Shown here one piece after another: positions 17,188 to 25,760 of a stretch of 64,000 nt of DNA; position 1 is the first letter of the stretch, and the number at the start of each line of letters is the position of its first letter. The notes under the pieces are model-generated. The model saw only the letters and a list, made by a program, of their open reading frames with translations. It searched no databases and was not told the origin of the DNA. Source of the stretch: JAPLJU01 sp964547985 (lineage in GTDB: Bacteria > Desulfobacterota > Syntrophia > Syntrophales > UBA2192); assembly GCA_964547985.1 (NCBI GenBank), contig CAZJPV010000001.1, forward strand, positions 76,758-140,757, in the 5' to 3' direction. The position numbers and the translations under genes are program-made.

Positions 17188-18507
17188 ATGAAAAACATAT
17201 ATGTCGGCCTAATCGGTTTTGGAACCATCGGGACAGGTGTCGCTAGGCTCCTTCAACAGAACGGCCACCTGATCGAGAAGCGCCTCGGCGCGCGAATCGT
17301 TCTAAAAAAGATTGCGGACATCGACACGACAACCCCGAGGCCCGTGACGGTCGAAAAGGGCATTCTCATCAGGGATGCGAACAAGATCCTTGAAGACCCC
17401 GAAATATCCGTTCTTATTGAACTCATCGGCGGTTATGAGCCCGCACGATCCTTCGTTCTGAAGGCCATGCGGAACAAGAAGCACGTGATCACGGCCAACA
17501 AGGCGCTCCTGGCCACTCATGGAAACGAAATCTTCCGCGTGGCCGAGGAGGAGGGGGTGAATATCGGTTTCGAGGCCAGTGTGGGAGGAACGATCCCCAT
17601 CATTAAGACCATCAAGGAAAGCCTGGTAGGTAACCGCATCCGATCCGTCTTCGGGATTATGAACGGCACGACCAACTATATCCTGAGCAAAATGACCGAT
17701 GAAAGGAAGAACTTCAAAACGGTCCTCAAGGAGGCGCAGGCCCTGGGGTTCGCCGAGGCCGACCCTACCTTCGACATCGAGGGCATCGACACAGCCCACA
17801 AACTGACGATCCTTCTGTCGCTTTCCTACGGGAAGAAGGTCAACCTGGAAGACATCTATCGTGAGGGCATCACGGAGATCAGCCAGATGGACATCGAGTA
17901 CGCCAAGGAGCTGGGCTACCGGATCAAGCTCTTGGCCATCGCCATTCAGCGGGAGGACCGGGTTGAGGCCAGGATTCATCCGACGATGATTCCCTTCGGC
18001 CACCTGCTCGCCAGTGTCAATGGAAATTTCAACGCCTTTCACGTAATCGGCGACGCCTCCGATTCCGTATTCCTTTATGGGCAGGGCTCCGGCATGATGC
18101 CGACGGCCAGTGCGGTCGTCAGTGACCTGGTGGATATATCCAGGGATATGCTCAAGAAGATCTCGAGACGCGTTCCCCCCCGATCCATCCAGGAGCGGGC
18201 CATCGAAAACATCCAACTAATGCCCATGGAGGACATCAGCACCAGTTACTATTTCCGCTTTTCCGCCGTCGACCGTCCAGGGGTCCTCTCGAAGGTCTCG
18301 GGGATCCTGGGCCAGCACAACATCAGCATTGCGGCCGTCATACAGAAAGGACGGACAGCGGACAGCGTCGGTGCCGTACCCGTCGTCATGACAACGCACC
18401 GGTCGATGGAACGGGATGTCCAGGCGGCCCTGAGAGAAATCGATCGACTGGACGTGGTCCGACGGAAGACCGTCCGGATTCGAGTCGAGGATGAAAATCT
18501 GCAATGA
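17188..18507 (+). CDS. hom: Homoserine dehydrogenase
   Basis: This 439-residue enzyme reduces aspartate semialdehyde to homoserine for threonine and methionine synthesis. It shows the Rossmann motif 'GFGTIGTGV' near residue 10, 'ANKALLA' near 105 and the catalytic signature 'GIMNGTTNYIL' near 154. A C-terminal ACT domain (about 350-430), usual for threonine feedback inhibition, is present. ATG 17188 is preferred over GTG 17173. Its stop overlaps the next start by 4 bases (ATGA), coupling it to the ApgM-family gene. Confidence 0.96.
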   Translation: MKNIYVGLIGFGTIGTGVARLLQQNGHLIEKRLGARIVLKKIADIDTTTPRPVTVEKGILIRDANKILEDPEISVLIELIGGYEPARSFVLKAMRNKKHVITANKALLATHGNEIFRVAEEEGVNIGFEASVGGTIPIIKTIKESLVGNRIRSVFGIMNGTTNYILSKMTDERKNFKTVLKEAQALGFAEADPTFDIEGIDTAHKLTILLSLSYGKKVNLEDIYREGITEISQMDIEYAKELGYRIKLLAIAIQREDRVEARIHPTMIPFGHLLASVNGNFNAFHVIGDASDSVFLYGQGSGMMPTASAVVSDLVDISRDMLKKISRRVPPRSIQERAIENIQLMPMEDISTSYYFRFSAVDRPGVLSKVSGILGQHNISIAAVIQKGRTADSVGAVPVVMTTHRSMERDVQAALREIDRLDVVRRKTVRIRVEDENLQ

Positions 18508-19733
18508 AATATGTCATTCTACTTGGGGACGGCATGGCCGATCACCCCATCGAAAAACTCGGGTGGAAAACACCGTTGGAATACGCCAGGACACCCAACA
18601 TGGACCGCCTTTCCCGGTCCGGTACCACCGGGATGGTGAAAACGATCCCGAACGGTTTCCCGCCGGGAAGCGATGTGGCGAACCTCAGCGTTCTGGGGTA
18701 CGATCCCAAACGATATTTCACCGGACGCGGGCCCCTGGAAGCGGCCAGTATGGGCATCAGGCTTCAGCCCGGCGATGTGGCCTTCCGCTGCAACCTCGTC
18801 AACCTGAGCCTCGACGGAAAAGAGCGGATGGTCGATTTTACCTCCGGACACATCTCCTCAGGGGAGGCCCGGAGGATCATCATTGACCTGAACCGGGCGA
18901 TTGGCTCGGAAACCATTCATTTCTATCCCGGCGTGGGTTACAGGCACCTCTGCGTCTGGAAGGGGGGGCCGGCCTCGGTGAAGACCACTCCCCCCCATGA
19001 CATCACCGGGCAGGAAATCGCCGATTACCTCCCCGCGGGTGATGGATCCGCTCCCGCCCGCGACCTGATGATGAAATCTCGAAGCACTCTGAAGGATCAC
19101 CCCGTGAACCGGGACCGTGTCGGGCGCGGTCTGAAACCTGCCAATTCGATCTGGCTCTGGGGACAGGGCGGGGCGCCTGCCTTTCAGACCCTCTCTGAAA
19201 AGTACGGGCTCCGGGGTATCATGATCTCGGCCGTCGATCTTTTGAACGGCATTGCCGTCTGCGCCGGCATGGAGGTCATCCGCATCCAGGGGGCCACGGG
19301 ATACACCGACACGAACTACGTGGGCAAGGCAAAAGGCGCGCTTTCGGCCCTGCGGGACCGGGACCTTGCCTTCGTCCATGTGGAAGCACCCGATGAGATG
19401 GGGCACGAGGGGAACATCGAAGGGAAGGTGAAGGCCATCGAGGACTTCGACGAGAAGGTTGTGGGGACCGTCCTCGGAGAAATTGGCACGCTGAATGATT
19501 TCCGAATCCTCGTGCTTAGCGACCACCCGACGCCGATCAGTCACCGGACCCACGTGGCGGAGCCCAGTCCCTTCGTGGTCTACTCCTCGGTGAAGGAAGA
19601 AAACCTCAAAAACTGTCCGGTCTTCGGCGAGACCTGCGCAAAGAGGGATGGGATCATGGTCGCGCCCGGATACACCCTGATGGATGCCTTCATCAAGGAT
19701 TGGAGAAGGTTCGTTGACAGCAAACGCCGTTAA
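18504..19733 (+). CDS. ApgM-family protein, proposed homoserine kinase
   Basis: This 409-residue protein belongs to the alkaline-phosphatase superfamily branch of cofactor-independent phosphoglycerate mutases (COG3635). Metal sites are visible: 'LLGDGMAD' near residue 6, the 'GSDVANLSVLGYD' Ser region near 54, and 'HVEAPDEMGHEGN' and 'LSDHPTPISHRTH' near 290-350. Its translational coupling to hom matches the TIGR02535 group, proposed as an alternative homoserine kinase in organisms without ThrB. I favour that role over glycolysis, on context only. No thrB or thrC is in the window. Confidence 0.8.
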   Translation: MKYVILLGDGMADHPIEKLGWKTPLEYARTPNMDRLSRSGTTGMVKTIPNGFPPGSDVANLSVLGYDPKRYFTGRGPLEAASMGIRLQPGDVAFRCNLVNLSLDGKERMVDFTSGHISSGEARRIIIDLNRAIGSETIHFYPGVGYRHLCVWKGGPASVKTTPPHDITGQEIADYLPAGDGSAPARDLMMKSRSTLKDHPVNRDRVGRGLKPANSIWLWGQGGAPAFQTLSEKYGLRGIMISAVDLLNGIAVCAGMEVIRIQGATGYTDTNYVGKAKGALSALRDRDLAFVHVEAPDEMGHEGNIEGKVKAIEDFDEKVVGTVLGEIGTLNDFRILVLSDHPTPISHRTHVAEPSPFVVYSSVKEENLKNCPVFGETCAKRDGIMVAPGYTLMDAFIKDWRRFVDSKRR

Positions 19734-20136
19734 AATCAGGGTCATCTATGCAGATACCGACGCCATGGGCATCGCCTATCACACGAACTACATCCGGTGG
19801 TTTGAGATCGGCAGGACGGAACTCCTGCGGGAGAGGGGCATCGTGTACCGTGAACTCGAATCAGAGGGCTTTTATCTGCCGCTGACGGAACTCTACTGCC
19901 ATTATCTGAAACCGGCGAAATACGACGATGTCATCCGGATAGAGACAAGCATCAACTACTTCAGGAGAGCCAGCATCAAGTTCGATTACGAGATATGGGA
20001 TGAAGCAAGAGAGAGCTGTCTGGTCGAGGGATCCACGATCCACGCCTTCCTCAACCGCGATGGGAAGATCGTCCGGCCTCCCCGGGCCATTGCAGATAAA
20101 ATAAATACCATCCTGTCCTCTCAGCCGAAGTCTTAA
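19714..20136 (+). CDS. YbgC/FadM-type acyl-CoA thioesterase (hotdog fold)
   Basis: This single hotdog-domain thioesterase of about 140 residues has the family signature 'YADTDAMGIAYHTNYIRW', where the second Asp is the catalytic residue. I chose TTG 19714 because GGAGAAGG lies 5 bases upstream; it would overlap the ApgM-family gene by 20 bases. An upstream ATG at 19684 is less likely. Relatives hydrolyse short or branched acyl-CoA or 4-hydroxybenzoyl-CoA. There are no tol-pal genes beside it. The substrate is unknown. Confidence 0.85.
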   Translation: MTANAVKIRVIYADTDAMGIAYHTNYIRWFEIGRTELLRERGIVYRELESEGFYLPLTELYCHYLKPAKYDDVIRIETSINYFRRASIKFDYEIWDEARESCLVEGSTIHAFLNRDGKIVRPPRAIADKINTILSSQPKS

Positions 20137-20183
20137 ATCCAGACGATAAAAAGACGTTTCCATTTCATATTTGGGGTGATGAC

Positions 20184-20876
20184 ATGTCAGCCAGGGTGAC
20201 GAGAAAAGACATTGAGAAGCCCGATCCGTTTTTTGAATTCATGGAGCGGATATACGGGTATCTCGCAAAGCACAAGAAAAAGTTTTACATCGCCGCGGGC
20301 GTTCTCGCCGGCCTTCTGGTTCTTGCAACGGGTGCGTTTTTCTACTCGCGCCATGTGGAACAGCAGGCGGAGAAACTGTACCTGAAGGCCTATGAGCTCC
20401 AGTACTCAACGACCGCTCGTGACAGCAGTAGGGGATCTCTCGCCCCGGTTCTGGCGGCCTACGAGGAGGTGATCCGAACCCACCCGAGGAGCCTTGCTGC
20501 GGCCAACGCCCATTACATGCTGGGAAACCTTTACTACCGAATCGGCGACTACGATCGATCGCAGTCGTCCTTTGAGGCCTTTCTGGATAAAGCGACCCGG
20601 AAGCATGTGCTGATCCCCTTCGCCTACACGGGTCTGGGTTATTGTCATGAAGCGAAACAGGAGTACGAGAAGGCCCTCGTAGCATTTGAAAAGGCCGCCA
20701 AGAAAGATGCCGGGGGGCTTCTAACGGGGGTTAGCTACGGCAATATGGCCCGTATCTATGAAGAGATGAAAGATCCGAAAAAGGCGCTGGAATTCTACCA
20801 GAAGGCTCTCGAGAATATCAGCGATCCCTCGATGGCGGCCTTCATCAAGCGAAAGATCGCTTCACTCAGCGGATAA
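20184..20876 (+). CDS. YfgM-like membrane-anchored TPR protein
   Basis: This 230-residue protein has a short cytoplasmic N-terminus, one transmembrane helix (about 33-53), then an extracytoplasmic domain with three to four TPR-like repeats (for example 'ANAHYMLGNLYYRIGDYDRS' and 'SYGNMARIYEEMKDPKKALE'). The layout resembles YfgM, an ancillary SecYEG/PpiD partner. The role here is inferred only from architecture. A GGGGTG ribosome site precedes ATG 20184. It precedes iorA by 21 bases. Confidence 0.7.
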   Translation: MSARVTRKDIEKPDPFFEFMERIYGYLAKHKKKFYIAAGVLAGLLVLATGAFFYSRHVEQQAEKLYLKAYELQYSTTARDSSRGSLAPVLAAYEEVIRTHPRSLAAANAHYMLGNLYYRIGDYDRSQSSFEAFLDKATRKHVLIPFAYTGLGYCHEAKQEYEKALVAFEKAAKKDAGGLLTGVSYGNMARIYEEMKDPKKALEFYQKALENISDPSMAAFIKRKIASLSG

Positions 20877-20897
20877 AAAGCCAGGAGATGAAAGGGA

Positions 20898-22688
20898 ATG
20901 CATAAGCAGCTGATGTCCGGCAACGAGGCCATTGCCAGAGGAGCCTTCGAACACGGGGTGACCTTTGCCGCAGGGTATCCCGGGACGCCGAGCACGGAAA
21001 TCATGGAAGCCTTTTCGAGGTACAAGGGTGTCTACGCCGAGTGGTCCCCGAATGAAAAGGTCGCCCTCGAGGTTGCCATCGGGGCAGCCCTCGCCGGCTT
21101 GAAGGCCATGGCGGTCATGAAACACGTCGGTGTCAACGTGGCAGCCGATCCCCTGTTCACGGTGAGCTATACGGGAACGAACGGTGCGCTGGTGATTATC
21201 ACGGCCGACGACCCCTCTCTGCACAGCTCTCAGAACGAGCAGGACAACAGAAACTACGCGAAATTTGCCAAGATCCCGATGTTGGAGCCCTCCGACAGTC
21301 AGGAGGCCAAGACGTTCATCAAGATCGCCATGGATATCAGCGAGAAATTCGATAGCCCCGTCTTTCTCCGGACGACGACCCGCGTTTCACACTCGAAGTC
21401 CGTTGTGGGGCTCGAGGAGCCCACGAACGGCGAGGACCGGAGGGTCATCAAGTTTGATCCGGCAAAGTATGTCATGGTTCCCGCTCATGCCCGGGTCCGG
21501 CGGGTGGCCGTGGAGAAGAGGATGGAACAGCTGAATGAATGGGCCGAAACCTTCCCGGAAAACCGCATGGAGATCCAAAACACCGCCATCGGGATCATCA
21601 CCGCCGGGATGTCATACAACTATGCCAAGGATGTCTTTCCCGGCTACTCCTATCTCAAGCTCGGGATGGTTCACCCCCTCCCGGAGAAGATGATCCGGAC
21701 GTTTGCCTCAAAGGTGAAGGAGCTCTATGTCGTGGAGGAGCTGGATCCTTTCATCGAGGAACAGGTCCGCGCCATGGGGATCCCCGTGACGGGCAAGAAG
21801 GTCTTCCCCTATACCAGCGAGTTCGACCCGGGCGTGGTGGAAGAGGGGATCAAAGCGCACAAGCGGGGGCGGAAGCCGCCGCCGGCCGTCCCGTCGAGGC
21901 CACCCAACCTCTGTCCGGGCTGCCCGCACAGAGGCCTCTTCTATGCGCTTGGAGAGACGAAGGCCTTCGTCACAGGCGACATCGGTTGTTATACCCTCTC
22001 CTTCATGAAGCCCCTGCAGGGACTTCACACCTGCATCTGCATGGGGGCCAGCATCGGTATGGCTCACGGGATGAGCAAGGCCCTGGGGGAGAAAGGGAAG
22101 GGGAAGATCGTCGGGGTCATCGGCGATTCGACCTTCGTCCACTCCGGCATCACGCCGCTTCTCAACATGGCGTACAACAAAAGCGATGCGGTCATCATCA
22201 TCGCCGATAACCGGACAACGGCCATGACGGGCATGCAGGACCACCCGGCGACAGGCACGACCCTCCAGGGAGAAAAAACGAAGGAACTCGACTTTGCAGC
22301 CCTGGCAAAAGTTCTCGGCATCGAGAGCGTCCGTGTCATTCATCCCCTGAACATAAAAGAAACGACGGCGGTCCTGAAAGAAGAACTCGGGAAGGAAGGC
22401 CCATCCGTGATTGTTTCCCGGGGCCCCTGCATCTTTTTGCAGCGTGAACGGCTCAAATCCATCAAGCCTTTCACGGTCGATACCGATGTCTGCACCGGCT
22501 GCCAGCTCTGCCTGGGTCTGGGATGCCCGGCCATCTCGTGGAAGAAAGAGGAAGCGGGTCTGGTCCCTCGAACCGGGAAGAAGCGCAAAGGTTTTGCATC
22601 GATCGATGAAGCCCTCTGCGTCCAATGCAGCCTCTGCTTCCAGGTGTGCAGGGCCGATGCCATCAAATCCGCCGGAGGTCCGTCATGA
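20898..22688 (+). CDS. iorA: Indolepyruvate ferredoxin oxidoreductase, alpha subunit
   Basis: This 596-residue subunit carries the TPP and iron-sulfur sites for oxidative decarboxylation of aryl pyruvates to aryl-acetyl-CoA with reduction of ferredoxin. N-terminal PFOR-like domains are followed by the TPP region ('GDIGCYTLS' near 358 and 'GDSTFVHSG' near 410). Two 4Fe-4S motifs lie at the C-terminus: 'CTGCQLCLGLGCP' near 532 and 'CVQCSLCFQVC' near 575. The start has AGGAG 10 bases upstream. It overlaps iorB by 4 bases. It ties in with amino-acid fermentation and perhaps with the PaaK-like ligase. Confidence 0.95.
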   Translation: MHKQLMSGNEAIARGAFEHGVTFAAGYPGTPSTEIMEAFSRYKGVYAEWSPNEKVALEVAIGAALAGLKAMAVMKHVGVNVAADPLFTVSYTGTNGALVIITADDPSLHSSQNEQDNRNYAKFAKIPMLEPSDSQEAKTFIKIAMDISEKFDSPVFLRTTTRVSHSKSVVGLEEPTNGEDRRVIKFDPAKYVMVPAHARVRRVAVEKRMEQLNEWAETFPENRMEIQNTAIGIITAGMSYNYAKDVFPGYSYLKLGMVHPLPEKMIRTFASKVKELYVVEELDPFIEEQVRAMGIPVTGKKVFPYTSEFDPGVVEEGIKAHKRGRKPPPAVPSRPPNLCPGCPHRGLFYALGETKAFVTGDIGCYTLSFMKPLQGLHTCICMGASIGMAHGMSKALGEKGKGKIVGVIGDSTFVHSGITPLLNMAYNKSDAVIIIADNRTTAMTGMQDHPATGTTLQGEKTKELDFAALAKVLGIESVRVIHPLNIKETTAVLKEELGKEGPSVIVSRGPCIFLQRERLKSIKPFTVDTDVCTGCQLCLGLGCPAISWKKEEAGLVPRTGKKRKGFASIDEALCVQCSLCFQVCRADAIKSAGGPS

Positions 22689-23269
22689 AAGATTCCGTGA
22701 CCAGCCTACTTCTTGCCGGTGTGGGCGGACAAGGCATCCTGCTCGCGAGCGACATCATCTGCAAGGTCATGATGAAGGCCGGACTGGATGTCAAAAAAAG
22801 CGAGGTCCACGGTATGGCCCAGCGGGGCGGATGCGTGACCAGTCACGTCCGTTACGGTCGGAAGGTATACTCCCCCATCGCAAAAGAGGGCGATGTGAAC
22901 GTCCTTATTTCCTTCGAAAAACTTGAGACCCTGCGATACCTGAACTTCTTGACGGCGGGCGGCAGGGTCATCATCAACGAGGAAGAAATCCTTCCGCCCT
23001 CCGTAAACCTGGGTGAGACCGCCTACCCCGTCGACGCCGTGGACATCGTCCGGAGCCAGTTCAAGGATGTTCTGGTCGTGAATGCCCCGGCACTGGCCCG
23101 GAAGGCGGGAAATATCCGGGCGGTCAGCACCGTCATGCTCGGCGCCCTTTCCAAGTACCTCCTCGAGGCCTCACCGGACGACTGGAAAAGCGTCATCGGT
23201 AAAGAATTCTCCGAGAAACTGGTTCCCGCCAACCTGAAGGCCTTCGACCTTGGAAGAGAAACGGCCTGA
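22685..23269 (+). CDS. iorB: Indolepyruvate ferredoxin oxidoreductase, beta subunit
   Basis: This 194-residue gamma-domain subunit completes the IorAB enzyme. It has 'LAGVGGQGILLASDI' near residue 9 and 'EVHGMAQRGG' near 40, standard for the 2-oxoacid:acceptor oxidoreductase gamma family. ATG 22685 lies inside the iorA stop (ATGA), which indicates translational coupling. No odd features. Confidence 0.95.
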   Translation: MKDSVTSLLLAGVGGQGILLASDIICKVMMKAGLDVKKSEVHGMAQRGGCVTSHVRYGRKVYSPIAKEGDVNVLISFEKLETLRYLNFLTAGGRVIINEEEILPPSVNLGETAYPVDAVDIVRSQFKDVLVVNAPALARKAGNIRAVSTVMLGALSKYLLEASPDDWKSVIGKEFSEKLVPANLKAFDLGRETA

Positions 23270-23321
23270 AAAACCGGAAAAAGAGCGATGATAAGGAGGG
23301 GCCTTTCTCCTCGTTGCCGTC

Positions 23322-24200
23322 ATGCTTTTCTCAGCCGAAGGCGGGATTGCACAGGACGCAGGGGAGGGCGAGGCAACGAAAGTCTTCGGATTTGCCGAAC
23401 GTCTCTTCGAAGAGGGGGACTATTACCGGGCCATCACGGAGTTCAAGCGTTTCATCTTTCTGTTCCCCGAGTCAAAATACACCGAAAGAAGCTTCTTCAG
23501 GATCGGGGAGAGCTATTTCAGGGCCAGGAAATGGGAAGAGGCCAAAGAATCTTTCGATCTCTTCGTCAAGAAATTCCCCCGGAGCCTTCTGCGGGACGAA
23601 GCCCTGTACCATCAAGGGATCGCGGAAAAGAACCTCAAGAACTACAGCGAAGCTCTTTCCATCTTTCAAGGTCTCGCGGCGCGCGCCAGCGGTGACCTGA
23701 GGGATCGGGCCATCGTCCAGAGCGCCCTGGTCCTTGTCGAAACGGCTGACTACAGGGGCGCCGTCACAAGCCTCTCATTTATCCCGGCGGAAAGTTCCCT
23801 GTCAGAATCGGCCAGGAGTTTTTCAGAAGGGCTTGCCCGGGTCGAATCGCTGCCGCAAAAATCACCGGAGACGGCAGGTGTAATCGCCACCCTGATCCCC
23901 GGGTCGGGTCATCTTTACACCGAAAGACCGCGAGATGTTCTCGTCGCCTTTCTTCTCAACGGGACCTTCATCTGGGCGGCGATTGAACTCTTCGATCACG
24001 AAGACTATGCCTTGGGAGGGATCGTGACCTTTGTCGAGCTTGGCTGGTACACGGGGAATATCTACAGCGCCGTCAGCAGCGCCCATAAATACAACGAGAG
24101 GACACGCGAGGATTATATCGACAGCCTGAAGAAGAAAAGCGGGTTCAATCATTCCTTCAATCGAAATAGCGGTTTTATCCTTTACAGCCTGAGGTATTAA
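23322..24200 (+). CDS. TPR protein with DUF5683-like tail; signal peptide frameshifted
   Basis: The open frame gives 292 residues: TPR repeats ('AERLFEEGDYYRAITEFKRF' type, about 20-130), a linker, then a hydrophobic C-terminal domain with 'IPGSGHLYTERPRD' near 190. It is probably an envelope protein. ATG 23322 has no ribosome site and leaves half a signal peptide. ATG 23288 is in another frame. Removing one G from the GGGG run at 23298-23301 joins them into a normal signal peptide: basic start, hydrophobic core and a cleavage site after 'GIAQ'. So the gene either carries a 1-base insertion or has a sequencing error. It overlaps the broken YidD-like gene by one base. Confidence 0.75.
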   Translation: MLFSAEGGIAQDAGEGEATKVFGFAERLFEEGDYYRAITEFKRFIFLFPESKYTERSFFRIGESYFRARKWEEAKESFDLFVKKFPRSLLRDEALYHQGIAEKNLKNYSEALSIFQGLAARASGDLRDRAIVQSALVLVETADYRGAVTSLSFIPAESSLSESARSFSEGLARVESLPQKSPETAGVIATLIPGSGHLYTERPRDVLVAFLLNGTFIWAAIELFDHEDYALGGIVTFVELGWYTGNIYSAVSSAHKYNERTREDYIDSLKKKSGFNHSFNRNSGFILYSLRY

Positions 24201-24616
24201 TGTATAAATTATATTCGACTTTGCTGACATTTTTAATCCTGGCGTTAACGGTTGTTCCTTGCGCGGGCAGTGACGGAGACGATTTCGGTCCATGGTCTTA
24301 TATGATGCCTGTCGCACACTCGGCATCGGGAAGAGAGTCATGGGGAGCTGAAGCCGCGATTTTTTGCCTCCGGATGTTCAGCGAATACATCTCTCCCGTG
24401 GACGGGGATCGTTGCACGATGTAACCGACCTGTGCCTTATACAGTGTCCAGGCCTATCGAAAGCACGGTTTTGTCATCGGGACGGTCATGACGGCCGACC
24501 GCCTGATACATGAAATGGACGAGACCGAGAGGGCTCCGATTGTTTTCAAGCACGGGGTAGGGCGGTTTAATGACTCCGTGGAAGCAAATGATTTCTGGTG
24601 GTATAAAGATAAATAA
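24200..24616 (+). pseudogene. YidD-like gene interrupted by an in-frame TAA
   Basis: One continuous reading frame encodes about 138 codons but has TAA at 24422-24424. Before it lie a signal peptide (1-22) and 'FCLRMFSEYISPVDGDRCTM'. Directly after it comes 'PTCALYSVQAYRKHGFVIG' and a tail to TAA at 24614-24616. This is the YidD (membrane-protein insertion efficiency factor) motif, where the family has Tyr or Phe before Pro-Thr-Cys; a single C or T to A change in a Tyr codon would make this stop. It follows a TPR/DUF5683-like gene that also looks damaged. The family call is firm on the motif. Unlike usual short YidD proteins, this one has a secreted N-terminus. Confidence 0.75.
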
Positions 24617-24658
24617 ACAATATCTATTACTTATATAAATTTCATCAAACAGCACTTT

Positions 24659-25624
24659 ATGAATGACGATTATTACAAAGCCCTTGGTCTCGACAGAAGT
24701 GCCTCGACAGAGGACATCAAGAAGGCCTATCGCAGGCTTGCCCTCAAGTATCATCCGGATCGAAACCCCTCGGACAAGAAAAACGCGGAGGAAAAGTTCA
24801 AAAAAATCAGTGAAGCCTACGCGGTGCTGAGTGACCCCGAGAAGCGGAAGCAGTACGACAGCTTCGGATCAGATGCCTTCCGCCAGAAGTACACGCAGGA
24901 AGACATCTTCAGGGGCTTTGACCTGAACGAGATCTTGAGAGACCTCGGCTTTGGAGGTCTGGGTGGCGAGTTTACCTGGTTCGGTGGAGGCGGTGGCCCG
25001 AGAAGAAGAACCTACCGACAGCAGCAGCCAGGCGGCAGCGATCCATTCGGAGATCTATTCCGGGATCAGCAGGCCTACTCCTACCGTGAAGCTCCCCCTC
25101 AAAAAGGACAGGATATTGAATACAACTTATCCATATCATTAGAAGAATCTGCATCGGGTGCCGAAAAGAAAATCACGGTCAGAAAGGGACAAAAACTCGA
25201 TGAGATTAAAGTCAAGATCCCGGCCGGCATTTCATCGGGAAAGAAATTGAGAATTGCCGGAAAGGGGCTTCAGGATCCGTCAGGAGGAATGCCCGGCGAT
25301 CTTTTTCTAAGTATACAGGTCATGCCCCATCACAAATTCGCGCGTGAAGGGGACGATTTATTGATCGAGAAATCAATCCCTTATTCAAAAGCTGTTCTTG
25401 GGACGACTCTAGAGGTAGAGACACTCGAGGGACCCGTAAAGAGAATCAAGGTACCGGCTGGAGCGCAGAACAGCACGAAGATTCGGATGAGAGGCTTCGG
25501 CATCAAGCACATGAAAGGCGAAGGAAAGGGAGACCTCTACGTGAAGATAAACGTAGACGTCCCGAAGAAAGTCACAGAAAAACAGGCTGCGCTCGTACGG
25601 AAGCTATCGGAAGAAGGCCTGTAA
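24659..25624 (+). CDS. cbpA: DnaJ-domain co-chaperone, CbpA type
   Basis: This 321-residue J-domain protein stimulates DnaK ATPase activity. The J-domain (1-68) has the essential HPD in 'YHPDRN' near residue 33; then a Gly/Phe-rich linker (about 95-130) and two C-terminal substrate-binding domains. It lacks the four CxxCxGxG zinc repeats, so it is a type II (CbpA-like) rather than a true DnaJ. The upstream region is AT-rich with no clean promoter hexamers. No dnaK or grpE is in the window. Confidence 0.9.
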   Translation: MNDDYYKALGLDRSASTEDIKKAYRRLALKYHPDRNPSDKKNAEEKFKKISEAYAVLSDPEKRKQYDSFGSDAFRQKYTQEDIFRGFDLNEILRDLGFGGLGGEFTWFGGGGGPRRRTYRQQQPGGSDPFGDLFRDQQAYSYREAPPQKGQDIEYNLSISLEESASGAEKKITVRKGQKLDEIKVKIPAGISSGKKLRIAGKGLQDPSGGMPGDLFLSIQVMPHHKFAREGDDLLIEKSIPYSKAVLGTTLEVETLEGPVKRIKVPAGAQNSTKIRMRGFGIKHMKGEGKGDLYVKINVDVPKKVTEKQAALVRKLSEEGL

Positions 25625-25760
25625 AGCCGCGAGTCAACAAATCCCGCCGAAAACCACTCTTTTAAGAAGAGGGGAAAGACCATTGCCAAATAATCCAGAG
25701 GCATGAAGTCGGTAAATTCAACGTCTGATAAGATATGTTATGTAAACTTGTATTGTGCAC

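Noticed and set aside
25625..25760. A CTCTT/AAGAG hairpin between dnaJ and UPF0280 as a terminator
   Set aside because: The stem is five bases with no U-tract on either side.
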